Shown here: piece by piece, positions 1-11,282 of the stretch
Layout: every line of letters starts with the position of its first letter
Position numbering within the stretch: the stretch's first letter is position 1
Translations under genes and position numbers: made by a program
The notes under the pieces: model-generated
The model's input: only the letters and a program-made list of their open reading frames with translations
What the model was told of the DNA's origin: nothing
Databases searched by the model: none
NCBI GenBank assembly: GCA_947646735.1
Contig: CANTFK010000943.1
Location: forward strand, 186,001 to 250,000
Reading direction: 5' to 3'
DNA length: 64,000 bases
DNA from: Peronospora farinosa
Lineage: Eukaryota; Oomycota; Peronosporomycetes; Peronosporales; Peronosporaceae

Positions 1-700
1 CAGGAAGCGGTTTTTCTACGGGGAAGAACACAAAGGGGTCCAAGGACCAAGAACAGTCAGCCACCAAAGGGGTACGTAGTACCAGGTGCATCGCTCTCGA
101 CTAAAGTCGATTGAGCCCAAGAAACCCGCCCCAAGTGAAGTATATCCACTCGGGGACCACCAAGTCCAAGTCTTATACAAAGACCAAGTCTTTAAGTCTT
201 CTGCGTCTAACGAGGAGCAAGACCAGCCAAGCCGACGGGTACACAAGGTGAGACCCAAAATTGACGCGACACGGTATCGGGATACCCTCCGTAAGTCGGC
301 AGTCCGGCGCTGTGTGTGTTTGTGGTTTTCTCACGTCGTTTGAGAATCCACTCCACCACATTAATTACTATAATAGTAATTATAATATTCAGACTTTGCT
401 ATTGGACGACGTATCGTCTAAACATCTGTGTATGATGTACTTAGTACAGCGTTATCGATTATGGAATCCTAATCGATAAGATACGGTATTACCGAATACC
501 GTATCTTTAACGCTTATACTTAATACCTCTCTAAATAGAAGTAACATAATGCATTATATGCAATAAAGGAAACTTCAACCGTAAACTTTCGGAATGATGT
601 TACAACCGTCGTGTAACCCCGTTACACCTAAGGTATCTCGTACCCATTTAGGCCTACCCATGAAGTATCGAATTCTTAACGAACCGTGTAACTTTTAGCC
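1..700. repeat. Probable retroelement remnant rich in inverted repeats
   Basis: No intact gene. A reading frame at about 86-343 (+) has no recognisable domain and could be the tail of a retroelement polyprotein. The stretch 360-640 carries perfect inverted repeats such as TAATTACTA..TAGTAATTA, TTATCGATTA..TAATCGATAA and AGATACGGTATT..AATACCGTATCT. It also holds ccccgttaca followed by cct near 617-629, which resembles the LTR end plus spacer of the element starting at 48412 (ccccgttaca then cc). This suggests an LTR or LTR-like remnant of a related element. LTR boundaries could not be set. Confidence 0.35.
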
Positions 701-2532
701 CATTACACTTTCTCTGCTATCCTTTTTCTTCTATGCATTCCTATCTACGCTAGTTATCCTACCGTTCCTGCTTTTAAAATACAGAAGGAGGGAGAAAATG
801 GTGAGATGTGGTGCCTGTCGCAGACAAGTTCACCAGAATTGAAAAGGCCTATTGAACTTAAAGGTTGGAAGCTTTCCAAAGAAGTGTTTTTGAAGAGTGA
901 GTTTTATTACCAACATTATGTGCGCCCTACCTACCAGCACCCTGATTTGCAGCCGCTCCTTGCTCCTGCACGATGTTAGCACAAGATGTGCTCACCTTCC
1001 GTCTTTATGTCGCCTGCAAACCAAAATATACAACAAAAAAGGTAATCCTGAGAAACGGCAGTTTCTTGATGTCTTGAGACCTGGTAGCAATTAAAACACC
1101 GTTTTCCAACAAGACCAACCTTCTTCGTGATACCTGCTCCGTGCTCGATGTACTTCAGTCCTCAATCCGCTTATAGAGTCCTCCCGCGACCTTCAACTGT
1201 ACTATACGCACCCAAACCCCAAACTTCCCTTGACATGTAGTTAAGTAGCTTTTTCTATAAACTACAAGGATTATACAGGCATTTTGCCCTACTTCTAACT
1301 TATAACTTAGCGACCATAGAACGAGCTCGGTGGACATTATATTTGTAAACCTACAGGAGGTCATAACTAATCGGAGGATAACTTATTGGGGGGGGGGGGG
1401 GTCTGTACATACAACGCATTTCGTCATCAATTTAATATTGTTCATTTATTTAATATTGTTCATTTACAGCACAGTTATTTATTTGCCATTTTTTAGTCGA
1501 TATTAAGTGCAACAACTTGCACCATCGAACACAACAGCCTCTGAATAAATAATCGATATGAAAAATAATAGAGATGCTGCTATTTTTCAGAAGTGCATAA
1601 GAGAACACGATACGAATTGCACTTTGAGATATTTTAGGTTCAGTCATGGACCTTATAGATTTGCATCTGGTCGCGTCTTCTCGAGCGAGGGTTCAAGATG
1701 TAATAATGGATAGTCAGGCTAGTAGATAGCCGGCATTCTATTTCATCCGTTAGGCCGCACGAGATGCATACTTAGAGAGAAGAACAGACCGTCTATTTCA
1801 AACATTAGGGATTGGTAAGATGTCTGGAGTGCTTCTACCAGGACTTCGTCATTCTTCGCCTCGCTGGCTCAATCTGCTGGCTCAATCTGCTGGCTCGAGA
1901 CGTCGGGCGTCACGGGGGACACTCCGAAAAGGGCACGTGGAATCGGGTATCCAGCCCGAGGTGTAAACAGTGGCTCAATGATCGCAACAAGCACCGGGCA
2001 CCACACCGATCAGTCCCGATCGACCGCTGATGCACCTGGACGGGCCGATCAATTCACGTTCTTGGCAAGTTCACTTCGTGGGACCGAGATTCGCGCTCAG
2101 CGATCGAATCGGCGTCTTGAAGGCTGACGTAGAATAGCAGGAACTATTGGGGAAAGAGGGAATGATAACCGCGGTCGTCGATCCTCTCCCCCCGGGGGTA
2201 ACAGGGTTGGTGCTCCCCTTACGGTTCGCACGCTGCGCTTGCCCCCCATAGCGCACGCAGCAGAGGGAAAACCTCCCCCCTCTTATCCTGGGCCTCCCGT
2301 TGGAGGGACTTCCCGCCCTGGTCGGAGGGGGCCGGTTGACCGGCTCTTTGTAGGTCTTCGTCTCTTGGCCGTTGTTGGACGAGATGCATACTTGAGATGT
2401 GACTCCACCCACTTCGGCTCCCGCAAGGAAAAATTCCCGCCGAACTAGGGTAGGGGCTGAAGCTTGATGTGGCTTGGGATTAGCTGCTTCGGCCCCTATC
2501 ATTTTTTATATTGCTGTCAAGCTCACACTCGC
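701..2532. other. Gene-free stretch
   Basis: I see no supportable gene. It holds a run of 13-14 G at about 1387-1400, a near-duplicate pair of the phrase tttaatattgttcattta at about 1430-1465, and two and a half copies of gctggctcaatct at about 1863-1895. The phrase cgagatgcatactt occurs near both 1762 and 2379. Base composition becomes clearly more GC-rich from about 1860 to 2420. Confidence 0.5.
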
Positions 2533-3381
2533 ATGGCTGTCAAGTCCAACATAGCACAGTTTGCCTACGCAAAGGCACTGATTGTTTTTGCGCTGGCCGC
2601 GTGGTTAGCTGCAAGCGGGACTGCCGCCGAATCGAGACCTGAGGATGCCAGACACAGCTCTCAAGCTTTGAGTGCGGCTCACACCCCGGTCTTGATCAAG
2701 CGGATGTTAAGGTCTCAGGAGGTTATGACAATGGCTGATCATACCAGCATTTCCGAAGAGCGCGTTATCTTTTCGGAAATCGATATAAGTCTGGACCAGA
2801 TTTTGGCAAAGATCAAGGAGACAATTCAAGGGTGGTGGAAGAGGCTGAGGCAGCTGATGAAGAGGACCCCAACGGAAACGCCTGAAATTACTGAAAGCGG
2901 CACAGGAAATCCTGAAATTGCTGAAAGCGGCACGATAAAATCTGAAATTTTTGAACGAAATCCTGATTCCTTTGAAAGTGGCACGATAAAACCTGAAGAA
3001 TCTGAAAGCTGGGCCCGTCTCGTGCAGTTAATTCACACGGAACCATCAAAGGAAACGGCAGAGATCTTCAAGATGTTAGATCATGAGATTAGCGATGTAT
3101 CTCTTGTATATATGATTTACAAGACAATCGAGAGTGCCAAGAGCGACAAGACGAGTGAAGTGATGGTGGACCTGCGAAACGCACAATTCAAAAAGTGGTT
3201 GAAACAGGAAGCAACCCCAGAGGGAGTCAAGAGTATGTTGCAAGCAGCAACTAAGTCCGACAGTCCGGCGCGCAAGATATTCGACCGAATTGCAAAAGAT
3301 TACGACAAATTGTATGGTAAAGTCAAGGTAGGGGTGGAGGATCCGAGCACCAGCGATGAAACTATGAAACTCAATCTATAA
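2533..3381 (+). CDS. Secreted RxLR-EER effector candidate (LWY-like)
   Basis: Single-exon protein of 282 aa. I chose the ATG at 2533 because it opens a classic signal peptide: residues 1-32, with a hydrophobic core around ALIVFALAAWLAA and an AxA-like cleavage region. An upstream in-frame ATG at 2464 would bury the signal peptide. A canonical RMLR motif sits at residues 57-60 and an EER at 75-77, the spacing expected of oomycete host-translocated effectors. Residues ~115-160 hold degenerate repeats of the type ESGTxxPEI. The C-terminus has the W/L-type pattern LRNAQFKKWLKQEATPEGV, as in LWY modules. The host target is unknown. By family knowledge it would be secreted at haustoria and act inside plant cells. 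Its neighbourhood is gene-poor and repeat-rich, as is common for effectors. Confidence 0.87.
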   Translation: MAVKSNIAQFAYAKALIVFALAAWLAASGTAAESRPEDARHSSQALSAAHTPVLIKRMLRSQEVMTMADHTSISEERVIFSEIDISLDQILAKIKETIQGWWKRLRQLMKRTPTETPEITESGTGNPEIAESGTIKSEIFERNPDSFESGTIKPEESESWARLVQLIHTEPSKETAEIFKMLDHEISDVSLVYMIYKTIESAKSDKTSEVMVDLRNAQFKKWLKQEATPEGVKSMLQAATKSDSPARKIFDRIAKDYDKLYGKVKVGVEDPSTSDETMKLNL

Positions 3382-4044
3382 TGACAGTTTTCTTTGAACA
3401 CTTTACCGTCTCGGTAGCATCTGCATGTAAAAACAACGCAGCCAATACACACGAGTTGGTCAATGTGAAGCATATCATCGAGTACGCGTCCATGATGACA
3501 AGACATCTTACCTTCTTGGTCTGCTTGCATCACACAGAACCGTCGTCGTAGCTCCTGACTGCAGCCATCTTCGTGAGTACTATGTTTGTCCGTATCTAGC
3601 AAAGTCGAATGATGTGTTTCACAGCTTTCCACCACAGCTGAGTGCTTTGAGTCAGCTTCTCGTATGCTTCCAGTTTCCTGGGTGGGTTTGTTTCTGGCGT
3701 CCAAAGATATATGCACTTTACCGGCTCGTCGCGATACATCCAGATCGGATGACCTCGATTGATGCGACTCCATTTCGCTGACACAAGGAGAGATCGGCTG
3801 AATGATACCGTGTGCTACACGTCATTCAGTACAACATTAAATTATAGCTGTTTCATGGAGATAGCATAGCAAGAGACAAAAAGACGTACATGTAGTCTGC
3901 GAGAGGCTGCGGCCATTTAGTCCAATCCGTTCATGCCTGATACTTTTCCGCAGCGAGATGTTGTCCACATCCCATCGCTATTTTTTTTCGTGGTATCTGC
4001 GCTTTGATGCTTGATCATCGTTCTAGATCGTATCGAGACCATTT
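3382..4044. other. Intergenic, nothing recognised
   Basis: 663 bp downstream of the effector. Minus-strand frames here have no domain, initiation context or splice pattern that I can support. Confidence 0.5.
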
Positions 4045-4690
4045 TCAATGTCTCCCCAATCCATTGCTGTGGTCCGAGTCGGCATTCAAATCATTCTTCC
4101 TTGACCGCTTCTTGCGTTTGGCAGCTGCAGAACGCTTTATGACAGTATCCAGTTGAGGGACAACAGAAACACTTTGCACTTCACCTACTTCGCTATTGTC
4201 GTCTGATAGCTCAACACTCGCATACTCTCCAATAGATGGAAGTCTTTGCCGAGCAGCCACTTTAGTCCGTCCTGCAAATTGCATTGCCAAATCATCAACA
4301 TTTGTTTGCAGCATCGAAAAAGTAATATTCACATGTCAACGTACCTTTTGAGTGATTCATTTTGCGTTCTTGACGGCAAGCTGAGCAACAGATTTTGAGG
4401 TTTTGCTCATGTGAGGTGAGACAGAACGTCCGAGTTCTTTTCGCTCCGTCTTCTTTGTGTTGGACAGACCATCTGACTCTCGCTTAGAGTATACAACGCT
4501 TTCTTTTTGACCGACTAGTGTTAGCATCGTCTGCTTCGACAGATATTGCCGGACGATGCTTGGACTCCCTTGGTAACGTACCGCCAGCAAACTTGGGCAT
4601 TTTCAAAGAAGCATCGGATTGCAGCACCCATCCCAAAGCTCGTTCAAAACTCTCACCAGTCGATCCGATGGCCAGCCATCATATTGTAAT
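4045..4690 (-). pseudogene. Possible decayed or multi-exon nuclear protein gene
   Basis: On the minus strand one reading frame is protein-like from about 4690 to 4045 if two in-frame stops (TGA near 4674, TAA near 4489) and one intron are accepted. The intron, about 4275-4345, has a GTACGT donor and a TTTGCAG acceptor. The 3' exon is acidic, then lysine/arginine-rich (AAAKRKKRSRKN), suggesting nuclear localisation. Upstream of the intron there is a Cys-rich segment with ICCSAC that could be a small zinc-binding motif. An alternative open frame at 4357-4590 avoids the stops. It may be a pseudogene or a gene with extra short introns. I do not recognise the family. Confidence 0.33.
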
Positions 4691-4897
4691 TTCCACCTGA
4701 ATTTAATCAGATATCAGCCCTAAAACTCAAGGAGGTTTACTTCTACTTAAGAAAACAAAAAGTGACAAAAGGTGTCGTGACGGAACGCCTGATTCTATGC
4801 GACGTGTGGGAAATACATTCTCGTAACATGCGATCAACCTGATGTAAATCCTAGTGAATTTAGCTAATTCCCCTTCATTTGTTGACTAAAAAGTACA

Positions 4898-5380
4898 ATG
4901 GGGTGGCAGACATTGGCTAAAGTGGCGCTATGGCTGCCTGTGGGTATCACAGTAAACGCATTGGGCGTGAGTCTGGCAAGCGTGAAAGGCCGTTCCATGC
5001 AGCCAGCACTTAACAATGGACTCACGCAAGACACAGTGCGTGATCGTGTGCTACTGGACAAGTTCTCGGTTCAGATGCGACATCGCTACAGGAGGGGCGA
5101 CGTGGTTGTGCTCGAGTCTCCCAGTGCAGCGGGTGAGTACCTGATCAAGCGACTTGTGGGACTCGAGGGAGATCTAGTGACAGACCGCAATGGACGACAT
5201 TGTATGGTACCCCCGGGCAAGTGCTGGGTCGAGGGTGATAACCCCACGTTTAGCGACGACAGCGACTCATTTGGTCCCGTACCACTTGCACTTATTAATT
5301 CACGTGTGTTGGCGGTTGTGTGGCCTCCTAGTGAGATGAAGATTGTACGTGGAAAACTACCGGATCGAGTCAACGGATAG
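4898..5380 (+). CDS. IMMP2L: Mitochondrial inner membrane protease subunit 2
   Basis: 160-aa S26-type signal peptidase homologue, single exon. An N-terminal membrane segment (residues ~5-27) is followed by the catalytic serine in the GRSMQP box (Ser33) and the general-base lysine in LIKRLVG (Lys84). The conserved box GKCWVEGDNP and the following SDSFGPV match the eukaryotic Imp2 subfamily, as does the C-terminal ILWPP-like segment (here VVWPP). It is expected to form the IMP complex in the inner mitochondrial membrane and to cleave bipartite presequences of intermembrane-space proteins. Length is typical of the family. The gene converges on the FYVE-DEP gene. Confidence 0.92.
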   Translation: MGWQTLAKVALWLPVGITVNALGVSLASVKGRSMQPALNNGLTQDTVRDRVLLDKFSVQMRHRYRRGDVVVLESPSAAGEYLIKRLVGLEGDLVTDRNGRHCMVPPGKCWVEGDNPTFSDDSDSFGPVPLALINSRVLAVVWPPSEMKIVRGKLPDRVNG

Positions 5381-5992
5381 AGGGAGGAAACAGAAAAGGA
5401 GGAAACAGTGAATGAATGACAAGCAGGGACAATTACAACATGTGATTCATTGAGTTGAACTTGTTGAGGTGAGATATAATAAAATGGACATGTAGATGCT
5501 TTTGAATGATGATCTTTTGCAATTATAATGATGCAGGGTGTCATGAAGTTGACGTTCACTTACGTAGTAAGGTGTCCATGGAACTGGCAAGATGACTGTT
5601 TGTGACTTTGGTGTATCTGCAACGTCGGACACGACTCTTTGTAGTTGACATTCGACGTTGGGAATCGTGCAATCGTGAGGAAGTAATACATTGTACAACA
5701 AACCGAACGGAATGAAAATTCGTAAACGTTGCACGTATTCGACGTGGAAGTTCTATGTTCATTTGAATGGGTGTGCGATCAATCATTACTTTCATGTATC
5801 GTCAAAACAGCAAGCACAGAGAAACAAGGCAAGACATTGATGGACAAGAAATGCAAGCTCTTTTTGTATATACACCTTGTGAACACACTATAATACATGA
5901 CGGATACCAACAGAGGCACTGATAGATAGAGGGGTTGGTTGAAAACGAGAGGAGATGACACCAAAGAAACTGCTACGAACAGTCCAATGATC
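5381..5992. other. Intergenic between convergent genes
   Basis: 612 bp between two stop codons. It probably holds the two 3' UTRs. No further gene was seen. Confidence 0.5.
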
Positions 5993-6808
5993 TCAATTGC
6001 AAAAGCGGCGGATATGGGCCGAGTCCGACTCGCTAATAAGCGCGTTTGTCTTGCAGTCAATGGAACAGAAGTCATCTGCGGGTGCAAGTGCTTTCTGGAA
6101 CGATTGCGTGCAGTTATGACACTTGCTTGTCTCCGAGTGGATGGTAGTGTCATAGTGCGACGACCGGTTCTCGAGTGTCACTTCCTCGCTCACAATGTAA
6201 AAAGCACTGCGGCCTGAGCCATTCCAGGGTTTAAGCGTCACGTAGCCATAGTCTACCAGACGCAGGAACAGTGCAGCACATCCCGTGCGGTTCGACATGA
6301 TGCCAGCATCCATGAGCCAGCTCACAGCTTCCGACTGTACAAAGTATTGATATTGTACTTTGGAACGTTTGTTCCGTGACGTCAGAGCCAGCACCTCTAC
6401 GGCGCAAAAGACAAGCTCCTCGTCGACGTCACCCGGGAGCTCATTGTCTGAGAATTCACTGGACGCAGCCGCCGACTCGAGACCGAAGAGTGAGTTCATG
6501 GAACTGGACGAAGCCAGTGTGGACTCAGCCAGTGCGTGGCAGTGAGTACACACACGCACGCGGCCCTTAAAACCAAGTTCCGGCAGCCGCACCGAGAAAG
6601 GGGAACACTCGCCACACACGAGTTCTCCACACGCGCGACAATGATGACGACGTATCCAGATGGAAAAGTCATTGCCACAGCAGAGACACGAGTCGCTTGC
6701 CGCATCAGGACGCCATTGGGGTGGACTACCCGGTTGTTCCTTGTCATGTTGGAGACGATTGACACCACCAAACGGTGAACCGCATGCGATCATGGTTACA
6801 GCCGTCAT
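5993..6808 (-). CDS. FYVE zinc finger and DEP domain protein
   Basis: 271 aa from the first true ATG at 6808; the frame stays open further upstream without an ATG, so a 5' exon is possible. A FYVE finger lies near residues 38-98, with CLCCGNDFS, the phosphoinositide-binding RRHHCRACG box and paired CxxC motifs. This predicts binding to PI3P on endosomes. A DEP-like fold follows (residues ~125-200: FVQSEAVSWLMDAG, then ALFLRLVDYGYV), as found in membrane-targeting and GPCR-signalling proteins. A cysteine cluster (CHNC, then FCSIDCK) lies near the C-terminus. FYVE combined with other domains is greatly expanded in oomycetes. The specific partner is unknown. Confidence 0.82.
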   Translation of the reverse strand: MTAVTMIACGSPFGGVNRLQHDKEQPGSPPQWRPDAASDSCLCCGNDFSIWIRRHHCRACGELVCGECSPFSVRLPELGFKGRVRVCTHCHALAESTLASSSSMNSLFGLESAAASSEFSDNELPGDVDEELVFCAVEVLALTSRNKRSKVQYQYFVQSEAVSWLMDAGIMSNRTGCAALFLRLVDYGYVTLKPWNGSGRSAFYIVSEEVTLENRSSHYDTTIHSETSKCHNCTQSFQKALAPADDFCSIDCKTNALISESDSAHIRRFCN

Positions 6809-9620
6809 TGAGTCTGATTCAGATTGATCTCTTGAAGCTCTCGAATTGTTCGACGGACGCAAGACAAGCGAAATCCGATAGTGAACTAACGGTGTAGTTT
6901 GCAGCCGAACCAGAAGTTTGTCGCGTCAGAAGATACGGATGAGGTTCTTTCGCTTGTACTCGCCCCCTTCACGGAGCTCATCACCTTTGAAAACTCGTGA
7001 CATTTTCCGATTTTTAGAGACTTTTTGGCAACATCAGAAATCCATTCTTTTCATAATAAACTCATACCCTTTGTTACGAGTGAGTCAGCTCTATTTCAAA
7101 CGTTTGACGAAAATTTTGATAAGAAGGTCTTGCCACTGCTGTACACACTCACGTATATTATTGTAGTAAGAGGGAGGTGCACGTCGGGTTTTTCTAAAGT
7201 AAGGGGTGCGGTTCATTTCGCAGATGTCATAAGGATTTGCACGTTTAACACCGTCTTGATTTCAAGACCTGACTCGTCTGAGACCAACCCTAGTGTGTGT
7301 CCTTATTGGCGACTATCGCGATATTGTTATGGTGCCATATGTATGTTGTATGTTACTGCTAGTACGAGTAGCGTACGGTAGTCCCGTTCAATGTTGTTTG
7401 GTCTCTACTATCGTTATATGTTAATGGCCATGTGAGCCGACTCAGAGACTTTGACACAATACTGATTCTTTCTCGCGAGAGAAATTAGAGAGAAAATGGC
7501 CTGATTTCGCAGCATTTGACTGACTTTTTCTCATTGTCGCAACGTAGTTGAAGCGAAACGAGTATCCGCTGCATCTCGCCGTCAAATGACGAGTGTAATG
7601 CATTTGGAAGTGTCTCAATTCAGAAAATGTCTTGCTGCGGTGAGGTCGCCATTGCTTTTGTCTAACGACCGAAAGCTCCGCTTGAAAACGTTGCGCACCT
7701 TCACTGCAGCAACATTACTCGAGACTGCTCACTGATAATCTGGTGTCGTACCAACGTACGGCGCTGGCTATCCATCGGTTTTCGCACCGTATGTAGTAGA
7801 AAGTGTTGCCTGATGAAAAAAGACTCGCATTTGAAACCGACACCTTCTCTTTCTCTCTCTCGACCATGTTGAAGCAGAAAGACTTTGATGACAGTATACA
7901 ACGCGGTAAATAGATACCACCAGTGCAGCGTGATGTCATCCATTTTTATGCGAGTTTATCGGTCACATCAGGTGGAAGTCTCCGCTACACCGTATCTTAG
8001 TCTTCCTCTATGTTGACAGTTACCACCAGCTGTAAAGGCGGAAAGTGCTTGAAATCAATGGATGGGGCGCTTATTATCGTACAATGAAAAGAAGACGAGC
8101 TGATCCGTTGCTCCCATTTATTCAAGCGTGCAATCGCTTCACACGGTTCCTTTCTTTCACTAAAAAACGTTGAAGCTTTTCACGCCTCAACAGACACAAA
8201 AAGCAAGAGGGGGCATCGTCAGCATGATTCAATACCCCGAGATAAGCTCGAGATCGCGGCAAACGGGCACTCTTTTGCCACCTCAATAGTGTCTCCCATC
8301 ATGGCATTCCCTGGAATGGATGGGACGCCATAATATCTTATAATGGCATCGATGTTGTCATTGAGACAGGACGGACCGAGCTACCACCTGTATTGGACAA
8401 CAGTATCATATCTTTTCGATCGTTTATCGAGTACGATCGATACTCACGTTTCATGACTTGAGCAACTAGTATTATGCGCATTGTTGTAATCAGCAGGTAC
8501 CAATCAAACAGACAGACCATGCAATGCATCCCGGTGTTGCAGCTACTTATTAAATTAGTCTGCTTGCTAAATCACCACCACCAGCACAAGTTACGCTGGA
8601 CTTCAACATGTCCGGCACTGCTTTGTTCAATGGCTACGGCTTTGCTAACCCGATCTAATGTACTTTCCCCTTCAAATGGATGGAAGCGAATGGATGTAGC
8701 CATTTCAGATCGACCAACGGTGAATTTTGGCTTGCTTGCTAATGACACGAGATAGAATCTTATACTAGATCCACCAGTTACAGATGACCGACTTGACGTG
8801 CACAATCTTGCAGGTTCACGTTCTCAGTTGTGGTTCTTGTAAGGTAAAACGTTACGCGTGCTCTGCTTTGATAAACCTCAGCCATGTTTAAGATGGAGGC
8901 GTTGGGTCGTGCGTATACGATCGAAGCCGATGCAACAAGGTGATGGCAAAAAAGGGTTGAGCTCTTCGTTTGCTTGGACGATTGCAAAATCCAATCGCGA
9001 TTCACGAAGACTTTTTTTGCTTGGATTGTCTTGCAGTTACTGTAGTCATCGACCCAAATGTCACGGATGACTTTCTAAAAGGTATGATTGTTTCGAAGGG
9101 AGATTGTGAGAGCGATGCTCCTACCTGGCCGCAAAAAGCTCCAAGACATTAAAAAATTGCACGAGCAATAATGTTTTGGCAATCGACTGGTGCTTCTCAA
9201 TTGCCTTCATCACAACCGCATTTTGTGATTGTCGATGACGACGTGCAGCATTTCTCAAGATGCTGCTGCTTCTGTTCACGTCTAGGAATTACCTAGATAT
9301 TCGGGAGTTGTATGCTAACACCACAGTCCGACGCTGCTGTCAGTACATTCCCTCACCCTCACTAGCATCAGCAAGGCTAGCAACAGTGATAGCTATTCTA
9401 CAAACATCCTTATCTCACGAGAAGCAGACCCGCTGCACCATGGAGATATATTTCACAATCGGCACCGCATACGTGTCTACACGATAATGAGTACGTACAG
9501 GACACCCCGTGCGCAACAGCAGGCCCGAAAAAATGACAAGCAAAATACATTTGTTTCACCCTCGGTCTCAGTATGCTGTTTCCTTTGGGTCTTTCATGTA
9601 TTGCTCGGTATACAAGCATT
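6809..9620. other. Large gene-free stretch
   Basis: About 2.8 kb with only short frames that lack domains. It should contain the promoter of the FYVE-DEP gene and the 3' side of the GSK3 gene. Reading both strands I found no RNA gene, transposon terminus or conserved motif. Confidence 0.45.
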
Positions 9621-11282
9621 TTAGGTGATTTCTCGAGCTGCCACATCAGGCCACGTGCCGTCCTCTAAGACCGGCCAGTTGGTTGAGTTTCGTTCGTGAA
9701 CAGGTACTAAAATTTCCCGCGTACTCATATTCACTTGCGAGAGTTCTGGACACATCACACGCAATGGACACAAAAACACGTCACGCGAGCTGCAAACATC
9801 CTTTCCTTACTGTTTGCTTACCTTGTAAAGTGAAATTAAAAAGCGCGGGCGCGGCTACATCGTTTGGCAGCTTCAGATCTGTCTGTCGTAGTTCATCAAA
9901 GAACGGGTGCGCGGCGGCCTCCAGCGGTTTCACACGTCTTCAGTTGACACACAACAACTTCTTAGTACCCACTAGTTTCATTTCCACCCTTTCATCTTAA
10001 AACGACTTACTGCTTCGGATCGTAGACCAGCATTTTCGACAGCAAATTAATCGCCTCAGGAGGAGTTCTTGAACGAAAAATCTTGCTCCAGGAATGAGCT
10101 TTAATCTGTGGGAACTGGAATTCCGTATAGTTTGGGTTCATTGCTTCAATTTCCTCGCGTTGTGGAGTGCCCAGAACCTTAATGATTTCCACCAATTGAT
10201 CTACACCACTTTCACCAGGGAATAAAGGCTGACCCAGAAGCAGCTCTGCACACACACAACCTAATGACCAAATATCTGAAACCAAAAGAAAAGATAAAAA
10301 AGTCAACAAAAAGATAAAATCTAAAACTCATCCTCAACAAAAACTCAGGACATTACTTACCGATAGCAGTGGTATAGTCCGTAGCACCGAAAATAAGTTC
10401 CGGAGCACGATAGTATCGCGAACAAATGTAAGACACATTGGGTTCGTTTTTCTGTAGTACTTTGGCACTGCCGAAATCACAAAGTTTTACTACATGAGAT
10501 GTAGGATCCAACAACAAATTTTGCGGCTTGATATCCCGATGGCAAATGCCTGTCGAGTGAATGTAAGCCAGTGAACGGCAAATCTGGTAAATGTAGAGCT
10601 TTACTAGTACAATGGGCATGTACTGTTTGGCCTTTTGAAGTTGTCTAGCGACACCATAGACTGTGTCAGGAATGTACTCCAGTACCAGATTAAGATACAA
10701 TTCATCCGGTTTTTCCCCGTTACAGTAAAAACAATGTTTTAACTGCACAATGTTCACATGATGTAATTGCCGCATAATCTGGAGCTCTCGATTCTATCCA
10801 ATAAAAACGAATAAAAACAATAAAATAAAATGCACAAAACAAACCAATAGACTAAAAACCACTTTTTGCGCGCACCTTGAAGCGTTTATCCTGCAACACC
10901 TTTTTTATAGCAACAATTTCTCCCGTTTCCTCCACTATGGCCTGGAATACAACGCCAAATGATCCATTGCCAATAATTCGTTCCGCTGAATAATGAATTG
11001 TTTTTCCCTAAATAAAATCATTAAAACACATAAAACCAAATTAATATTTCAGATTTTGTCGTCTGTTTTTTGCTTTTATCTTTTATATTTTCGACATACG
11101 TCCGATAACATATGGGCCGAGTCCCCGACTATAATGCCCGTGCTCTCATTGCGCATATCCTCCCTCTTCTTCGTTGCGGATGCCGTCGTCTGGACGATTG
11201 CGATCTCATCGTCCGTATTTAGTGGGAAACTTGTCGTATTTTTTGACGCTTTGCCGTCACTTATAGACGTGCCGTCGCTCAT
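9621..11282 (-). CDS. GSK3: Glycogen synthase kinase 3 (shaggy-like)
   Basis: Six exons (11100-11282, 10876-11007, 10361-10793, 10011-10275, 9822-9937, 9621-9745) join to 1254 nt, or 417 aa, with all introns GT-AG and phases consistent. The kinase core shows the glycine loop GNGSFGVV, the lysine in IVAIKKV (~residue 96), HRDIKPQN (~190), DFG (~211), the GSK3 activation-loop tyrosine in [13 protein letters not shown] (~227), and the CMGC insert. The C-terminal tail after [11 protein letters not shown] is family-like. GSK3 is a cytosolic/nuclear Ser/Thr kinase acting on primed substrates in metabolism and development. The N-terminal 60 residues are low-complexity and variable, as expected. The final two exons were inferred from splice sites and homology of the tail. 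Confidence 0.94.

Noticed and set aside
1387..1400. Poly-G run as a G-quadruplex or telomere-like signal
   Set aside because: A single homopolymer without repeated G-tracts; most simply a slippage or assembly feature.
2071..2502. 143-codon open frame on the minus strand
   Set aside because: Lies in a GC-rich tract, is low-complexity (Gly/Pro/Arg), overlaps the effector start, has no domain and no supporting context.
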